Origin: Chroococcus sp. CMT-3BRIN-NPC107
GTDB taxonomy: Bacteria; Cyanobacteriota; Cyanobacteriia; Cyanobacteriales; Chroococcidiopsidaceae
NCBI GenBank assembly: GCA_019359635.1
Contig: JAHHGY010000004.1
Coordinates: 22,669 to 86,668 of the forward strand
Length of the DNA: 64,000 nucleotides
Direction: 5' to 3'
Made by a program: the position numbers and the translations under genes
Shown: positions 1 to 11,000 of the stretch, in pieces
How the letters are laid out: each line of letters starts with the position of its first letter
Position numbering within the stretch: the stretch's first letter is position 1
The notes under the pieces: generated by a model
Seen by the model: only the letters and a program-made list of their open reading frames with translations
Told to the model about the DNA's origin: nothing
Databases searched by the model: none

Positions 1-110
1 GAAATAATTTTTAAAGTAAAACCTAGTTAAACCCTAAGTTTTGTGAACTCTAACCAAGACTGATAACAATTGTCTAGATTGGAATTATAGAAGTAGCCTT
101 AAATTTTGAT

Positions 111-665
111 ATGTTAATCCGCCGCCCAATTTTAGTTGCAATGGTAGCAATGGCGAGTATTTCCGTAATTGCACCAGAACTTGCGCGAGGGGTTCAGTTA
201 AGAGATGGAACTGTATCTTTTGTTGAACAGCCTCGTTTGGTAGCAACCGCAACCACAATTCAAGATGTGAATGCGTGGGGTGCAACTTACTATTTCACTA
301 TCGACTTACCAGAAAAAGCCGGAGAACCCTTGCGAACCGTTACATTTAATCAGTACGAGGGGGTAGCTAATATTCGCTTCGATCTCGAAGATACCCGCGC
401 TTTTGAAGGAACGCGCCGAAATAGAGGAGAAAATCTTACTTTAAGCTCCGTAACTAGAAACAAAGAAACGCGGACGGTAACTGTAGTATTTGACCCACCG
501 ATCGCTCCCGGAAAAACAATTACAATTGGTTTGCGTCCAGTGCAAAATCCCTTCTCGTCGGGAGTTTACTTGTTTGGAGTCAAAGCTTTTCCCCCTGGAG
601 AAAAAACTGCTGGGCAATTTATGGGTTATGGACGGCTGCAATTTTACGGCGATTTATTTGACTAA
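111..665 (+). CDS. DUF2808 secreted protein
   Basis: An exported cyanobacterial protein of unknown function, 184 residues. The N-terminus is a hydrophobic signal peptide (RRPILVAMVAMASISVIA) probably cleaved near ELARG. The mature part is beta-rich and carries the hallmarks of the DUF2808 family: a YYFTIDLP strand, a basic/acidic middle, and a late VVFDPPIAPGKTITIGLRP stretch followed by GVYLFGVKAFPPG. Family members are small periplasmic or cell-surface proteins; the role is not established. The 3' end overlaps the end of the convergent recN by 12 bp, so the two transcripts are antisense there. A second, diverged DUF2808 gene lies near 20 kb. Family assignment is good; function is not inferred. 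Confidence 0.85.
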   Translation: MLIRRPILVAMVAMASISVIAPELARGVQLRDGTVSFVEQPRLVATATTIQDVNAWGATYYFTIDLPEKAGEPLRTVTFNQYEGVANIRFDLEDTRAFEGTRRNRGENLTLSSVTRNKETRTVTVVFDPPIAPGKTITIGLRPVQNPFSSGVYLFGVKAFPPGEKTAGQFMGYGRLQFYGDLFD

Positions 666-2384
666 CTTTGCTTGGCGCAAATGGGCGGCTTGAACCAGTA
701 AGGAATCAGCAAAAGCGATCGCCTCTGTTTGAGATTGTCCGCTTGCTAAGGTGGCTAATTCTTCTCGGCGAGTTGAAAAATTATCCAAGGCTTTTACGCG
801 CACCACCGTCCGAATATCAGCGTCTGTAGAGGTATCAAGAGATTGTTTATCAACGCGGAAGTGACGATCTGCCATTGCGGCAACTAAAGGCTGGTGAGTG
901 ACACATAATACTTGTTGGCGATCGCTTAATTGATGCAACTTCTCGGCGATCGCATTTGCCACTTTTCCCGATACGCCTACATCAATTTCATCAAATATCA
1001 AAGTTCCCACCGGATCTAAGCTAGAAAAGCAAGCTTTTAAGGCTAATAAAAATCGGCTCATTTCTCCCCCCGAAGCAACTTCTGTAAGCGGTTGCAATGG
1101 TTCGCCAGGATTGGCGCTAAATAAAAAGGTAATGCGGTTTCCCCCCATAGCGGAAACTGTAGTTGGTTCAATAGCAACTTGAAACTGTACTTTATCCATT
1201 GCTAACGGCTTAAGTTCGGTTAATAGCCTTTCTTCCATCCGCAAGGCGGTAGCTTGGCGCAATGCCGTTAGTTTATCTACCGTTTGCATGAGTTTTGTAT
1301 AACAAGCTTGTTCCCTTTGTTCTAATGCTTCAATTGATTGTTCGCCGCCGTCTATTTCGGCTAATTCTGCTTGGACGCGATCGTAATAAGCAATGACTTC
1401 TGCTAAAGTGGGCCCGTATTTACGGCAAATTTGTTTTAATTCTCTTACGCGCTCCTCCACTTCGGCTAATCTCTGCGGATCGGCTTCTAAAGCATCGCCA
1501 TAAACGTGTATTTGTCTCCCAACTTCGCCAACGGCGGCTAAAGCTTCGGAAATCGCATCTACCAACGGCTGCAACTGAGAATCGTATTGCACCATATCAG
1601 TTAAAACTATTTCCGCATTTCCCAACAAATCCGCCGCCGCCAACCCATCGTTATCGTTTTGATATACTGCCTGATAAACCTTGTAGCTTAACTGCTGTAA
1701 TTCCACTACATGACCCAGACGCTGGCTTTCTTGTTCTAAGGCTTCAAATTCGTTAGGATCGCTTAAAGAAGCTGCTCCTAATTCTTGTGCTTGATACTTA
1801 AGTAAGTCTAATTGCTGCAAACGCTGGCGATCACCCTGGCGACGTTTTTCTAAATTTGTCTTAGCTTCCCCGTAATCTGCAAACAGCTTTCCAACAATTT
1901 CCCGCTCTTTAAAATGCGCCTCGCCGCCATAAAGATCCAACCATTGCCTAACTTGTGCCGATTGTCCTACTTGTACCGTTTGCCCTTGGGCGGTAATTTC
2001 TACCAATAAGCCGCGCAATTGCGTCATTACTTGACGATTGACTAATACGCCATTTACCCGCGTGCGACTGCGAAGACTGCCACTACTAGCATTCATTTCT
2101 CGACTGCAAACTATGGTTTCTTCATCAATTAGTTCAATTTCTTGTTCTACTAACCAAGCAGCCAAAGAGCGGTTTAATTTAAAGGTAGCTTCTACCATCG
2201 ACCGATTTGAGCCTGTACGGATAGCACGGCTAGAAACCTTACCTCCCAAAGCCGCATCGATCGCATCCAAAATAATTGATTTTCCCGCACCCGTTTCTCC
2301 CGTTAGCACGTTTAAACCCGTGCCAAATTCCAAATTCAGCCGATCGATTAAAGCAAAGTTTTCAATTAAAAGAGATAGCAGCAT
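654..2384 (-). CDS. recN: DNA repair protein RecN
   Basis: An SMC-like ATPase of recombinational double-strand-break repair, acting on DNA in the cytoplasm. It is 576 residues, a normal length. The Walker A motif GETGAGKS sits at residues 29-36. Long coiled-coil arms fill the middle, with many Q/E/L heptads. Near the C-terminus come the ABC signature EVASGGEMSRFLLALK and Walker B GTLIFDEIDVGVSGKVA, followed by the H-loop region CVTHQPLVAAMADRHF. It is divergent from clpB across a 187-bp gap holding an imperfect palindrome. The 3' end overlaps the preceding DUF2808 gene by 12 bp. No frame damage is seen. Confidence 0.96.
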   Translation of the reverse strand: MLLSLLIENFALIDRLNLEFGTGLNVLTGETGAGKSIILDAIDAALGGKVSSRAIRTGSNRSMVEATFKLNRSLAAWLVEQEIELIDEETIVCSREMNASSGSLRSRTRVNGVLVNRQVMTQLRGLLVEITAQGQTVQVGQSAQVRQWLDLYGGEAHFKEREIVGKLFADYGEAKTNLEKRRQGDRQRLQQLDLLKYQAQELGAASLSDPNEFEALEQESQRLGHVVELQQLSYKVYQAVYQNDNDGLAAADLLGNAEIVLTDMVQYDSQLQPLVDAISEALAAVGEVGRQIHVYGDALEADPQRLAEVEERVRELKQICRKYGPTLAEVIAYYDRVQAELAEIDGGEQSIEALEQREQACYTKLMQTVDKLTALRQATALRMEERLLTELKPLAMDKVQFQVAIEPTTVSAMGGNRITFLFSANPGEPLQPLTEVASGGEMSRFLLALKACFSSLDPVGTLIFDEIDVGVSGKVANAIAEKLHQLSDRQQVLCVTHQPLVAAMADRHFRVDKQSLDTSTDADIRTVVRVKALDNFSTRREELATLASGQSQTEAIAFADSLLVQAAHLRQAKLVK

Positions 2385-2460
2385 AAAAACTTAATTCACC
2401 GTCAGGTTAGATGCCAAAAATTGCTAGTTTGAGAGACACTTTTAGTCTAATGCGAGTTCT

Positions 2461-2495
2461 TAGCATAGTACATACATACTTGTACATCGATGCTA
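2461..2495. promoter_or_regulatory. Imperfect palindrome in recN/clpB divergent promoter
   Basis: The arms TAGCATAGTACA and TGTACATCGATGCTA face each other across an 8-base centre, with three extra bases in the right arm. It is central in the divergent recN-clpB gap, so it could be an operator for either gene. It does not match the cyanobacterial LexA box spacing, and no CIRCE element is present. Weakly supported. Confidence 0.3.
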
Positions 2496-2571
2496 AACAA
2501 TAAAGATTAAACTGTTGATGTACAGGCAATTTTTAAACAAATTTCTATCGCCAACTTAAAAATATTCCAAA

Positions 2572-5208
2572 ATGCAGCCTACCGATCCTAACAAGTTCAC
2601 AGACAAAGCATGGGACGCAATTGTAAAATCCCAAGATATAGCTCGGAGTTATTTACAGCAGCAACTAGATGTAGAGCATTTAGTATTAGCGCTTTTAGAA
2701 CCGAACGAATTGGGCGATCGCATTTTAAATAAAGCCGGGATTGAACTTAGCCGCTTTCAACAACAACTCGATGCTTTTACCCAGCGCCAGCCCAAAATTG
2801 GCAAAAGCGAACAACTCTTCCTAGGGCGCAGTTTAGACCTCTTGCTCGACCGCGCAGAGGCAGCTAGAGCGAAGATGGAAGATGAGTTTATATCCATCGA
2901 ACACATACTTTTAGGCTTTGCTCAAGATGATCGCATTGGTCGCCGTTTGTACAAAACTTTTAACCTCGACACGGCAAAATTAGAAGCCGCAATTCAAACG
3001 GTTAGAGGTAGCCAAAAAGTTACCGATCAAACCCCTGAGTCACGCTACCAAGCCTTAGAAAAGTTTGGGCGAGATTTAACCGAACAAGCAAAAAGTGGCA
3101 AACTCGACCCCGTAATTGGTAGAGATGAAGAAATTAGAAGGGTAATTCAAGTATTGTCAAGGCGCAGTAAAAATAATCCCGTCTTAATTGGCGAACCAGG
3201 AGTAGGTAAAACTGCGATCGCTGAAGGGTTAGCGCAACGGATAATTAATGGTGATGTTCCCGAAAATCTCAAAAATCGCCAACTAATTTCGCTAGATATG
3301 GGTAGCTTAATTGCTGGGGCTAAATATCGGGGAGAATTTGAAGATCGTTTGCGCTCGGTATTAAAAGAAGTTACCGGATCTAACGGGCAAATTGTTCTAT
3401 TTATCGACGAATTACACACCGTTGTAGGCGCAGGCGCAAGTCAAGGCACAATGGACGCGGGAAACCTGCTTAAACCCATGCTGGCGCGGGGAGAATTGCG
3501 TTGTATTGGCGCAACAACCTTAGACGAGTACCGCAAGTACATTGAAAAAGATGCCGCCCTAGAAAGACGCTTTCAGCAAGTGTACGTGAACGAGCCGACG
3601 GTAGAAACCACAATTTCTATTTTGCGCGGCTTAAAACAACGCTACGAAGTGCATCATAGTGTCAAAATTACCGATTCTTCGCTAGTCGCCGCCGCTACCT
3701 TATCTAATCGTTATATAAGCGATCGCTTTTTGCCCGATAAAGCAATTGACCTAGTAGACGAAGCCGCCGCGCAGTTAAAAATGGAAATTACTTCTAAACC
3801 CTCAGAATTAGAGGCAATCGATCGGCGGATTATGCAGCTAGAAATGGAAAAACTATCTTTAGCTGGAGAAGATCAACGCGCCACCACTACCAAAGAGCGT
3901 TTAGATCGAATTCAGCAAGAAATCGCTAGTTTAACCGAAAAGCAGCAGGAATTTAACAACCAATGGCAAGGAGAAAAACAGATACTAGATGCCATTAGTA
4001 CCTTAAAGAAAGAAGAAGATTTTCTAAGAGTTCAAATCGAACAAGCCGAACGCGCTTATGACTTAAATACCGCCGCACAGTTAAAGTACGGGCAATTAGA
4101 AGGAGTACAACACGAAAGAGAAGCCAAAGAAGCGAAGTTATTAGAAATTCAAACCCAAGGTTCTACCCTCCTGCGTGAAGAAGTAACCGAAGCTGATATC
4201 GCCGAAATAGTCGCAAAATGGACGGGAATACCTGTAAATCGCCTTCTAGAATCCGAACGTCAAAAACTCCTGCAACTAGAAAGCCACTTACACGAGCGAG
4301 TAATTGGTCAAACCGAAGCTGTAGAAGCCGTTGCCGCCGCCATTCGCCGCGCTCGTGCCGGGATGAAAGATCCCGGTCGCCCGATTGGTTCCTTCCTCTT
4401 TATGGGCCCTACAGGAGTAGGTAAAACTGAATTAGCCCGCGCTTTGGCACAATTTTTATTTGATGCAGACGATGCTTTAGTGCGTTTAGATATGTCCGAA
4501 TACATGGAAAAACACTCAGTATCGCGCTTAGTAGGTGCGCCTCCAGGCTATGTAGGCTACGAAGAAGGCGGACAATTATCCGAAGCCGTGCGCCGTCGTC
4601 CTTATTCGGTCGTATTGCTAGACGAAGTAGAAAAAGCGCACCCCGATGTCTTCAACATTTTGCTACAAGTGTTAGACGATGGCAGAATTACCGATTCTCA
4701 AGGAAGGACAGTAGATTTTCGCAACTCTGTAATTGTCATGACTAGCAATATTGGTAGCGAACATATATTGGATGTAGCAGGAGACGATCGCAAATACGAA
4801 CAAATGCAAACTAAAGTATTAGAAGCATTGCGATCGCATTTTCGTCCCGAATTTCTCAATCGCGTGGATGATATTATTTTATTCCATACCCTCAATCGCA
4901 GCGAATTACGGCAAATTGTCGCTATCCAAATCAAGCGCGTGATGAATCTATTAGCCGACCAAAAAATCAGCTTAGAATTATCTTCCCCCGCTTTAGACTT
5001 CTTAGCAGAAGCAGGTTATGACCCGGTTTATGGCGCTCGTCCTTTAAAACGGGCAATTCAAAAACAAATCGAAAACCCTCTAGCTACTAAGCTATTGGAA
5101 AATACTTTTACTGAGGGCGATACAATTCTTGTAGATTATGCAGACAGTGGTTTGACCTTTAGTCGTCAACTTCCTGTTAGCTTGCTTAAAAAAGTTAAAG
5201 CAAGTTAG
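2572..5208 (+). CDS. clpB: ATP-dependent disaggregase ClpB
   Basis: A hexameric Hsp100 chaperone that extracts polypeptides from aggregates together with DnaK. It is 878 residues. Order of domains: Clp-N double repeat (1-145), AAA1 with Walker A GEPGVGKT at 207-214 and a [19 protein letters not shown] loop, a coiled-coil middle domain (about 410-530), and AAA2 with Walker A GPTGVGKT at 612-619 and Walker [16 protein letters not shown]. The middle domain separates ClpB from ClpC. The opening [10 protein letters not shown] is typical of cyanobacterial ClpB. Cyanobacteria usually have two ClpB proteins and I cannot say which this is. htpG follows after 67 bp on the same strand, suggesting a shared stress-chaperone unit. 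No CIRCE operator was seen upstream. Confidence 0.97.
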   Translation: MQPTDPNKFTDKAWDAIVKSQDIARSYLQQQLDVEHLVLALLEPNELGDRILNKAGIELSRFQQQLDAFTQRQPKIGKSEQLFLGRSLDLLLDRAEAARAKMEDEFISIEHILLGFAQDDRIGRRLYKTFNLDTAKLEAAIQTVRGSQKVTDQTPESRYQALEKFGRDLTEQAKSGKLDPVIGRDEEIRRVIQVLSRRSKNNPVLIGEPGVGKTAIAEGLAQRIINGDVPENLKNRQLISLDMGSLIAGAKYRGEFEDRLRSVLKEVTGSNGQIVLFIDELHTVVGAGASQGTMDAGNLLKPMLARGELRCIGATTLDEYRKYIEKDAALERRFQQVYVNEPTVETTISILRGLKQRYEVHHSVKITDSSLVAAATLSNRYISDRFLPDKAIDLVDEAAAQLKMEITSKPSELEAIDRRIMQLEMEKLSLAGEDQRATTTKERLDRIQQEIASLTEKQQEFNNQWQGEKQILDAISTLKKEEDFLRVQIEQAERAYDLNTAAQLKYGQLEGVQHEREAKEAKLLEIQTQGSTLLREEVTEADIAEIVAKWTGIPVNRLLESERQKLLQLESHLHERVIGQTEAVEAVAAAIRRARAGMKDPGRPIGSFLFMGPTGVGKTELARALAQFLFDADDALVRLDMSEYMEKHSVSRLVGAPPGYVGYEEGGQLSEAVRRRPYSVVLLDEVEKAHPDVFNILLQVLDDGRITDSQGRTVDFRNSVIVMTSNIGSEHILDVAGDDRKYEQMQTKVLEALRSHFRPEFLNRVDDIILFHTLNRSELRQIVAIQIKRVMNLLADQKISLELSSPALDFLAEAGYDPVYGARPLKRAIQKQIENPLATKLLENTFTEGDTILVDYADSGLTFSRQLPVSLLKKVKAS

Positions 5209-5275
5209 ATAAAAAAGACTTTGCACTCCCACACCTATTAGAATCTTAATCAAATAATCACTGCATCTAAAACTC

Positions 5276-7252
5276 ATGCTGGAACAAGGCACAATCAGTA
5301 TCCATACTGAAAATATTTTCCCCATCATCAAAAAATCTCTCTATTCAGACCACGAGATTTTCTTACGAGAGCTTGTGTCTAACGCCGTAGATGCCATTGA
5401 AAAACTAAAAATGGTATCCCGTGCCGGAGAATACAACGGCGACCCTGGCGAGCCAGAAATTGTTATTGCCGTAGACAAAGACCAAAAAACTTTATCTATT
5501 ACTGATAACGGCATTGGTATGACCGCCGATGAGGTGAAAAAATACATCAACCAAGTAGCTTTTTCTAGCGCCGAAGAATTTATCCAAAAATACGCAGGTA
5601 AATCCGACCAGCCAATTATCGGACACTTTGGACTCGGCTTTTACTCATCGTTTATGGTGGCGCAAAAAGTCGAAATCGATACCTTTTCCTACAAAGAAGG
5701 CGCTCAAGCCGTCCATTGGAGTTGTGACGGTTCCCCAGAATTTAGTTTAGAGGATTCCAGCCGCACCCAACGCGGTACTACTATCACCCTATCTTTGCAA
5801 GAAGAAGAAAGCGAATACGCCGAAGTTTCTCGTATCCGCCAGCTAGTAAAAACTTACTGCGACTTTCTTCCCGTACCCATTAAGCTAGATGGCGAAGTCA
5901 TCAACCGTCAAAAAGCACCTTGGCGCGAGTCTCCAAGTAGCCTAACAAAAGAGGATTATTTGGAGTTTTACCGCTACCTCTATCCTTTTCAAGAAGAACC
6001 GCTATTGTGGGTGCATCTCAATACTGATTATCCTTTCTTGCTTAATGGCATCCTCTACTTTCCCAAATTAGTACCAGATGTAGACGTTACCAAAGGACAA
6101 ATTAAACTCTTTTGCAATCAAGTCTTTGTTAGCGACCATTGCGAAGAAATTATTCCCCAATTTTTGCTACCCATGCGGGGAGTAATTGACAGCGTTGATA
6201 TACCTCTCAATGTATCCCGTAGCGCCTTACAAAGCGATCGCACTGTTAGAAAGATAGCAGACTACATTGCACGCAAAGTCGGCGACAGGCTCAAAGAACA
6301 GTACCGCGATAACCGTGCGGAATACATCAAAAGCTGGCAAGATATCGGCACTTTTGCCAAATTTGGTGCTCTCAACGATGACAAGTTCAAAAAGCAAGTC
6401 GAAGATATCATTATCTACCGCACTACTTACCAAGTAGCCGCAGAACAAACCCCCAACGTCCAAGTTCAAAGTAGCGGCGATGATGCTTGGACTGATGTTA
6501 ACCCATCCCCCGAATCCGATCCAAATCTTCCTCAATACACCACGATTAAAGAATACCTAGAACGCAACAAAGAACGTCACGAAAACCGCGTTTTTTACTG
6601 CACCAATGAAGCCACCCAAGCAACCTATATAGAACTGCACAAAAGCCAGGGTTTAGAAGTCCTATTTATGGACTCCTTCATTGATACGCACTTTATCTCG
6701 TTTTTGGAGCAAGAATACTCCAGCGTCAAATTCTCTCGCGTAGATTCCGATTTAGACGAAAGCCTCTTAGAACAAAACAAACCTGCGGAAATTGTCGATC
6801 CCAAAACTAACAAAACCCGCAGTGAGGTAATTAAGGAGATATTTGAGCAAGCCATCAATAAACCCAAAGTTACCATCCGCACGGAGGCGATAAAGTCCGA
6901 CAATCCCCAAGGAACACCACCCGCGATTGTTCTATTACCCGAATTTTTGCGCCGGATGCGAGACATGAGCGCCATGATGCAGCAACAAACCCCTCAATTT
7001 CCAGAGGAGCATATTTTGCTTGTCAATACCACTCATCCCCTAATTCAAAACTTAGTCAATCTTAACTCTGGCGCGATCGCAATTGGTGATGGATCTTCCC
7101 CTACAGCCGAACTTGCAAACCTAATCTGTCATCACGTTTACGACCTCGCACTGATGGCGCAAAAAGGCTTTGACGCTGAAGGAATGAACGCGTTTGTCGA
7201 ACGTTCCAACCAGGTACTAACTCGCCTCACCGAACGCGCTGCAAGTAGCTAA
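5276..7252 (+). CDS. htpG: Molecular chaperone HtpG (Hsp90)
   Basis: A dimeric cytosolic Hsp90 chaperone of 658 residues. The N-terminal GHKL ATPase shows ELVSNAVDA at 32-40, DNGIGM at 77-82 and the lid/G-box GHFGLGFYSSFMV. The middle domain includes PLNVSRSALQSD, which carries the conserved catalytic arginine region. The C-terminal dimerisation domain is present (LLPEFLRRMRDMSAMM onward). In cyanobacteria HtpG is heat-inducible and has been linked to tetrapyrrole and phycobilisome quality control (family knowledge). It lies directly behind clpB, in the same direction. Confidence 0.97.
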   Translation: MLEQGTISIHTENIFPIIKKSLYSDHEIFLRELVSNAVDAIEKLKMVSRAGEYNGDPGEPEIVIAVDKDQKTLSITDNGIGMTADEVKKYINQVAFSSAEEFIQKYAGKSDQPIIGHFGLGFYSSFMVAQKVEIDTFSYKEGAQAVHWSCDGSPEFSLEDSSRTQRGTTITLSLQEEESEYAEVSRIRQLVKTYCDFLPVPIKLDGEVINRQKAPWRESPSSLTKEDYLEFYRYLYPFQEEPLLWVHLNTDYPFLLNGILYFPKLVPDVDVTKGQIKLFCNQVFVSDHCEEIIPQFLLPMRGVIDSVDIPLNVSRSALQSDRTVRKIADYIARKVGDRLKEQYRDNRAEYIKSWQDIGTFAKFGALNDDKFKKQVEDIIIYRTTYQVAAEQTPNVQVQSSGDDAWTDVNPSPESDPNLPQYTTIKEYLERNKERHENRVFYCTNEATQATYIELHKSQGLEVLFMDSFIDTHFISFLEQEYSSVKFSRVDSDLDESLLEQNKPAEIVDPKTNKTRSEVIKEIFEQAINKPKVTIRTEAIKSDNPQGTPPAIVLLPEFLRRMRDMSAMMQQQTPQFPEEHILLVNTTHPLIQNLVNLNSGAIAIGDGSSPTAELANLICHHVYDLALMAQKGFDAEGMNAFVERSNQVLTRLTERAASS

Positions 7253-7357
7253 TTTGCTATGATAGGTGATCGCATTTTATCTAAGAGTGCGATCGCCTTT
7301 TTCCTAAGTACCGATACAATAAAAGACTGCACGTTAATTAACAACAAAAACCTCATT

Positions 7358-7594
7358 ATGTCCCGTACCTGCGATCTGACTGGCAAAAAAGCCAATAACG
7401 CCTTTGCAATCTCTCACTCTCACCGTCGCACCAAAAAGCTGCAAGAAGCAAACTTACAAACAAAACGTATTTGGTGGAGTCAAGGAAACCGTTGGGTAAG
7501 GCTAAAGCTTTCCACCAAAGCCATCAAAACCTTAAATAGCCGAGGAATAGCAGCTATGGCAAAAGAAGCCGGAATTAATCTCAATCATTATTAA
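7358..7594 (+). CDS. rpmB: 50S ribosomal protein L28
   Basis: A 78-residue large-subunit ribosomal protein. The ORF track extends 33 codons further upstream, but family alignment fixes the start at [15 protein letters not shown]; the extra codons are unrelated and would give an abnormal length. The diagnostic [14 protein letters not shown] and the C-terminal [15 protein letters not shown] block are intact. It follows htpG at 105 bp and is followed by a long perfect hairpin. Confidence 0.95.
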   Translation: MSRTCDLTGKKANNAFAISHSHRRTKKLQEANLQTKRIWWSQGNRWVRLKLSTKAIKTLNSRGIAAMAKEAGINLNHY

Positions 7595-7605
7595 GTTATT
7601 GCTAT

Positions 7606-7650
7606 TTAGGGCTAATGGTGTAGTCTGCATGGTTCAACCATTAGCCCTAA
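7606..7650 (+). terminator. Hairpin after rpmB
   Basis: A perfect 14-bp stem (TTAGGGCTAATGGT / ACCATTAGCCCTAA) with a 17-base loop starts 11 bp after the rpmB stop. There is no strong T tract after it, so it may act with Rho-independent help or as an mRNA 3'-end stabiliser. Confidence 0.6.
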
Positions 7651-8027
7651 ATTATAAGTTATATTTACTAAGTTACTTTTGCGATGGTTTTGGGTAAGAT
7701 AACCTCAGCAAGATATTTATAATTATTTCTACTTACAAAATTACAAAATTTAAGTTGCTACCTAAAAAGCACGTATTTTTAGCGTAAACTTTCGCGTTGC
7801 CAGTAATATCACGCACGACTTAGTAGCATTCAATGTAATAAAATTAGTAATTATCCCATATCTAATAGAAGATTTAACTGCTAAAAAAAGTAGTTATAAG
7901 AGCAATTTATTATTTTTACAAAAGTATAAAAATTTATAAGTACACATTATTTTATTCAGTTTGAGCCTTGGCTGCAAATCGCCCCAACATTTTTTTACCT
8001 GTAAAAACACCACCAACAAAAGTAGTT
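7651..8027. other. Intergenic region upstream of hpsA
   Basis: About 375 AT-rich bases between the rpmB hairpin and the preferred hpsA start. I see no coding potential and no clear -35/-10 pair. A TTG-initiated extension of hpsA begins 60 bp before the preferred ATG and is considered less likely. Confidence 0.5.
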
Positions 8028-11000
8028 ATGTCAACCAACAAGCAAGATAAAGCTAAACAAAATTTACTTAAACAAATTAAGCAGCCATCTAAAAAGACGG
8101 CTCCTAAACACCAGATTCAATGGTTGTTGCGTAGTTTGCTTGTTAGAGGTAGCTCCAATTTTGAGGCAGGCTTTGTACTGCCTACCGTAGCAATGGTATC
8201 GCTCGTAGTTGTACTACTGTCTGTGGCGTTGGTAGTACGCGCTTTTGACCGCTCTAAAAATGCTAGTAACGTCCGAGTCAATCAGGTAGTGCTAAATGCT
8301 GCTACTCCTGCTGTTGATCGGGCTAAAGCAAAATTGAAGGCTTTACTGTCAGACCCTACGTTACCACGAGATACACCTTCTGACATTGCTCTATATAACG
8401 CTATCAATAGTAGCAGATATACGTTCGGCGATGAAACTCAATTGAAACTTGTTAAGGATATTAATGGCAATGGCACTATTGAAAAGCAGCCTGATTCGTC
8501 AAGATATGTTTTAGAAAATGATGAAACTCTAAGCACTGCTTGGAAATTTCCCGTTGATACTGATAATAATGGTAAGTTTGATAGCTACACCCTCTATAGT
8601 ATTACCTTCCGTAGTCCTAGTCGTGGAACAGATGGAAAGTTTAATAGAGTTAGAAATCCATTAGAGGCAAGAACACCACCTATGAAAGGTGCGTTAAGTA
8701 GGCAATGCGAGAATACTGCTGGTACTAGCTCTAGCTTGGTGGGCGAATCTAGTTGGTATAAATCGGGTAGCAAGCTAACCAAAAGTTTTTTTGCCTACAC
8801 TGCTACAGTACCAATTACCGCTTCTCCTGGTGAGGGCTATGAGGTATATGCAGGTAATAAAGGCTTTACTGCTCTAGAGTATCAGCAAGACCAGAGCCGA
8901 GTTCCTCTAAATAACAACGCAGCTTTATTTCAAGACGACCTTGAACTTAGTCCTGGCCCTGCATTTCGTATGAATGGCAAAATATTTACAAATGCAAATT
9001 TATTAATAGGAGGGCATGGGGGAGCAATTAGACTATATCAAGTTAGTAGCAAAAATTCCTGCTTTTATAAAGAGGAAAACAGCAAAATCAATGTTGGTGG
9101 CAATGTGGGAACTGGAAACATTGCAGATACTACTGACCAAACAGCAGTGACTATCGATCTTTTTAAGGGACTAGGAAACGCTCCTGGTACTGCCACAATT
9201 GATGGAAGCAATAGGTCTACAACTTTTAGTGGAGGAAACAAAGTAGGATACAACGATGCCGCTTATACTGCACGAATTGCTTTGATGAAGCAGAAGGCAC
9301 TGACTTTCTCTACAACTAATCCACCAACCGTTACAAGTGTCAATAGTGTAGCTGAGTACCCCGCAGCAGTCAAGGATGGGTTTAGAGCTAAGGTCACAGC
9401 ACTTGGAGGTAATAGCTTAAATCCTCAAGATGTTCTTGCTGACCAGATTGAGATTTACTTAAAAGATCGTACTCGCCGCGTCCCTTTCGCAGAAATCGGA
9501 TTTGGGGCAAATGCACTAAGTTCATACACCAGTGCAAATATTTTTACTTCAGGCATAGCGATCGATCCACCTGCTGTCTGGCGCGAACCTACAACTGCTA
9601 ATACTGGACTTACTCTCAATACAGATAATTTAAAACAGACCCAACCAGAGAAGCAGCAAGAGGAGGGTATAGAAACCTACTTAGGCGATCGCATTAATGT
9701 AGGGAACAATCTTCCCGCTATCTGGAAGAACGGTACCTCATACATTACAGATCCACTTGAAAAACTATTTCTTGGCAGCACGATTAAATGGACAGCACCA
9801 AGTGACAAGCCTCGCTATCGTACTACTCAAGTGGTAGCGCTTCCTGATATAGGAATATCTGACCGTAATGGCTTTTGGGAAGACGCAGCCGCCCAACAAC
9901 CTGCAAACAATTTATCCAACACAGGCGGTCTGCGAGTGATAACTGGAGCAGGAATTTATCACAACTTGGCATCTACTAATACAGTTTTATCTGCTACCTC
10001 TTTTCTACGAGCTACTCCCACAACCCTTGACAACGGTACATCTATTCCCATTGCCCCTCTTTTAGCAGGTGATACCACAGCTACAGCTATCCCCTATACT
10101 TTGATTTGGCCTGACACTATGCCCATGTCAGGTGGCGCAGACGATCCAATTACAACAGGTGTAAATGAGAGTATCGCACCACCACATTTACGGATGCGGG
10201 CTACAGCAGTTTATCACTATGTTAGTAGTGCTGGAACGAGCCAAACTCCCATTGCTTGTGTTAGTAGCTACTACGATCCCACGAATGCCACTACTGCCAA
10301 AAACAAAATCAATTTTGACGGTGGGTATGGTACTGATACAACTAATGGTAGGTCAAACAATGGAGTTGTCTATCTTACTCCTTATAGCAGCAACACTGAT
10401 AGGGTAACGGCGATCGCCACTAACTTGGCGGAGTTAAAAGCGCAAGCAAAACTAATGTTTCCTAATGGACGCATTGTCAATGAACCTTTACAAAAAGCTC
10501 TTGTAAAACTTAATGGAAGCGGAGGGTTGTTAGATAGCAATAAGCCTCTAAGTCTATCTGAAAACTCAGCGATCGATACAGCTATTTGTAGTATCAAAAT
10601 CTTGGACACTACCCTTAGTCCTAGTACAAGTCCTGTGTTCCCTCATGGAGCGATCCGAGAAGCAACTTTCCTTAATGCTAGGGAAATTAAGGCAATTGAT
10701 AAAACTGCAAGCAACTATGATCTAGAACTAGAACAACGGCAACCCTTAGAAATTCGGGTGACTGATATTAATCTAGACAGCGACCCTGCCAAAGGCATTA
10801 CAAAAAAAACAATCGGCACAAACGAGTATGTATTGCCCAATAGCGGCATTATTTATGCTAGTCGAGATGATGGATTACTTGATTTAAGTGATACCAGTGC
10901 TGAAAAAGAGCTAATTAGCCCTACTGATTTCAAACTCGATCCTACACGCCGTCCCAATAGTATTAGGCTAATTAATGGCAGTAACTTAGAACGAGATGAT

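Noticed and set aside
2400-2571. CIRCE (HrcA) operator upstream of clpB
   Set aside because: No TTAGCACTC-N9-GAGTGCTAA pattern is present; only an unrelated imperfect palindrome.
7259-7357. N-terminal 33-codon extension of rpmB
   Set aside because: L28 begins at [11 protein letters not shown]; the extension contains a HIP1 site and spacer-like sequence.
7968-8027. TTG-initiated extension of HpsA
   Set aside because: The ATG at 8028 gives a family-like basic leader; the extension has no support.
10165-10407. Internal ORFs of 60-93 aa within hpsA
   Set aside because: All overlap the 1772-aa frame with no independent start signals or domains.
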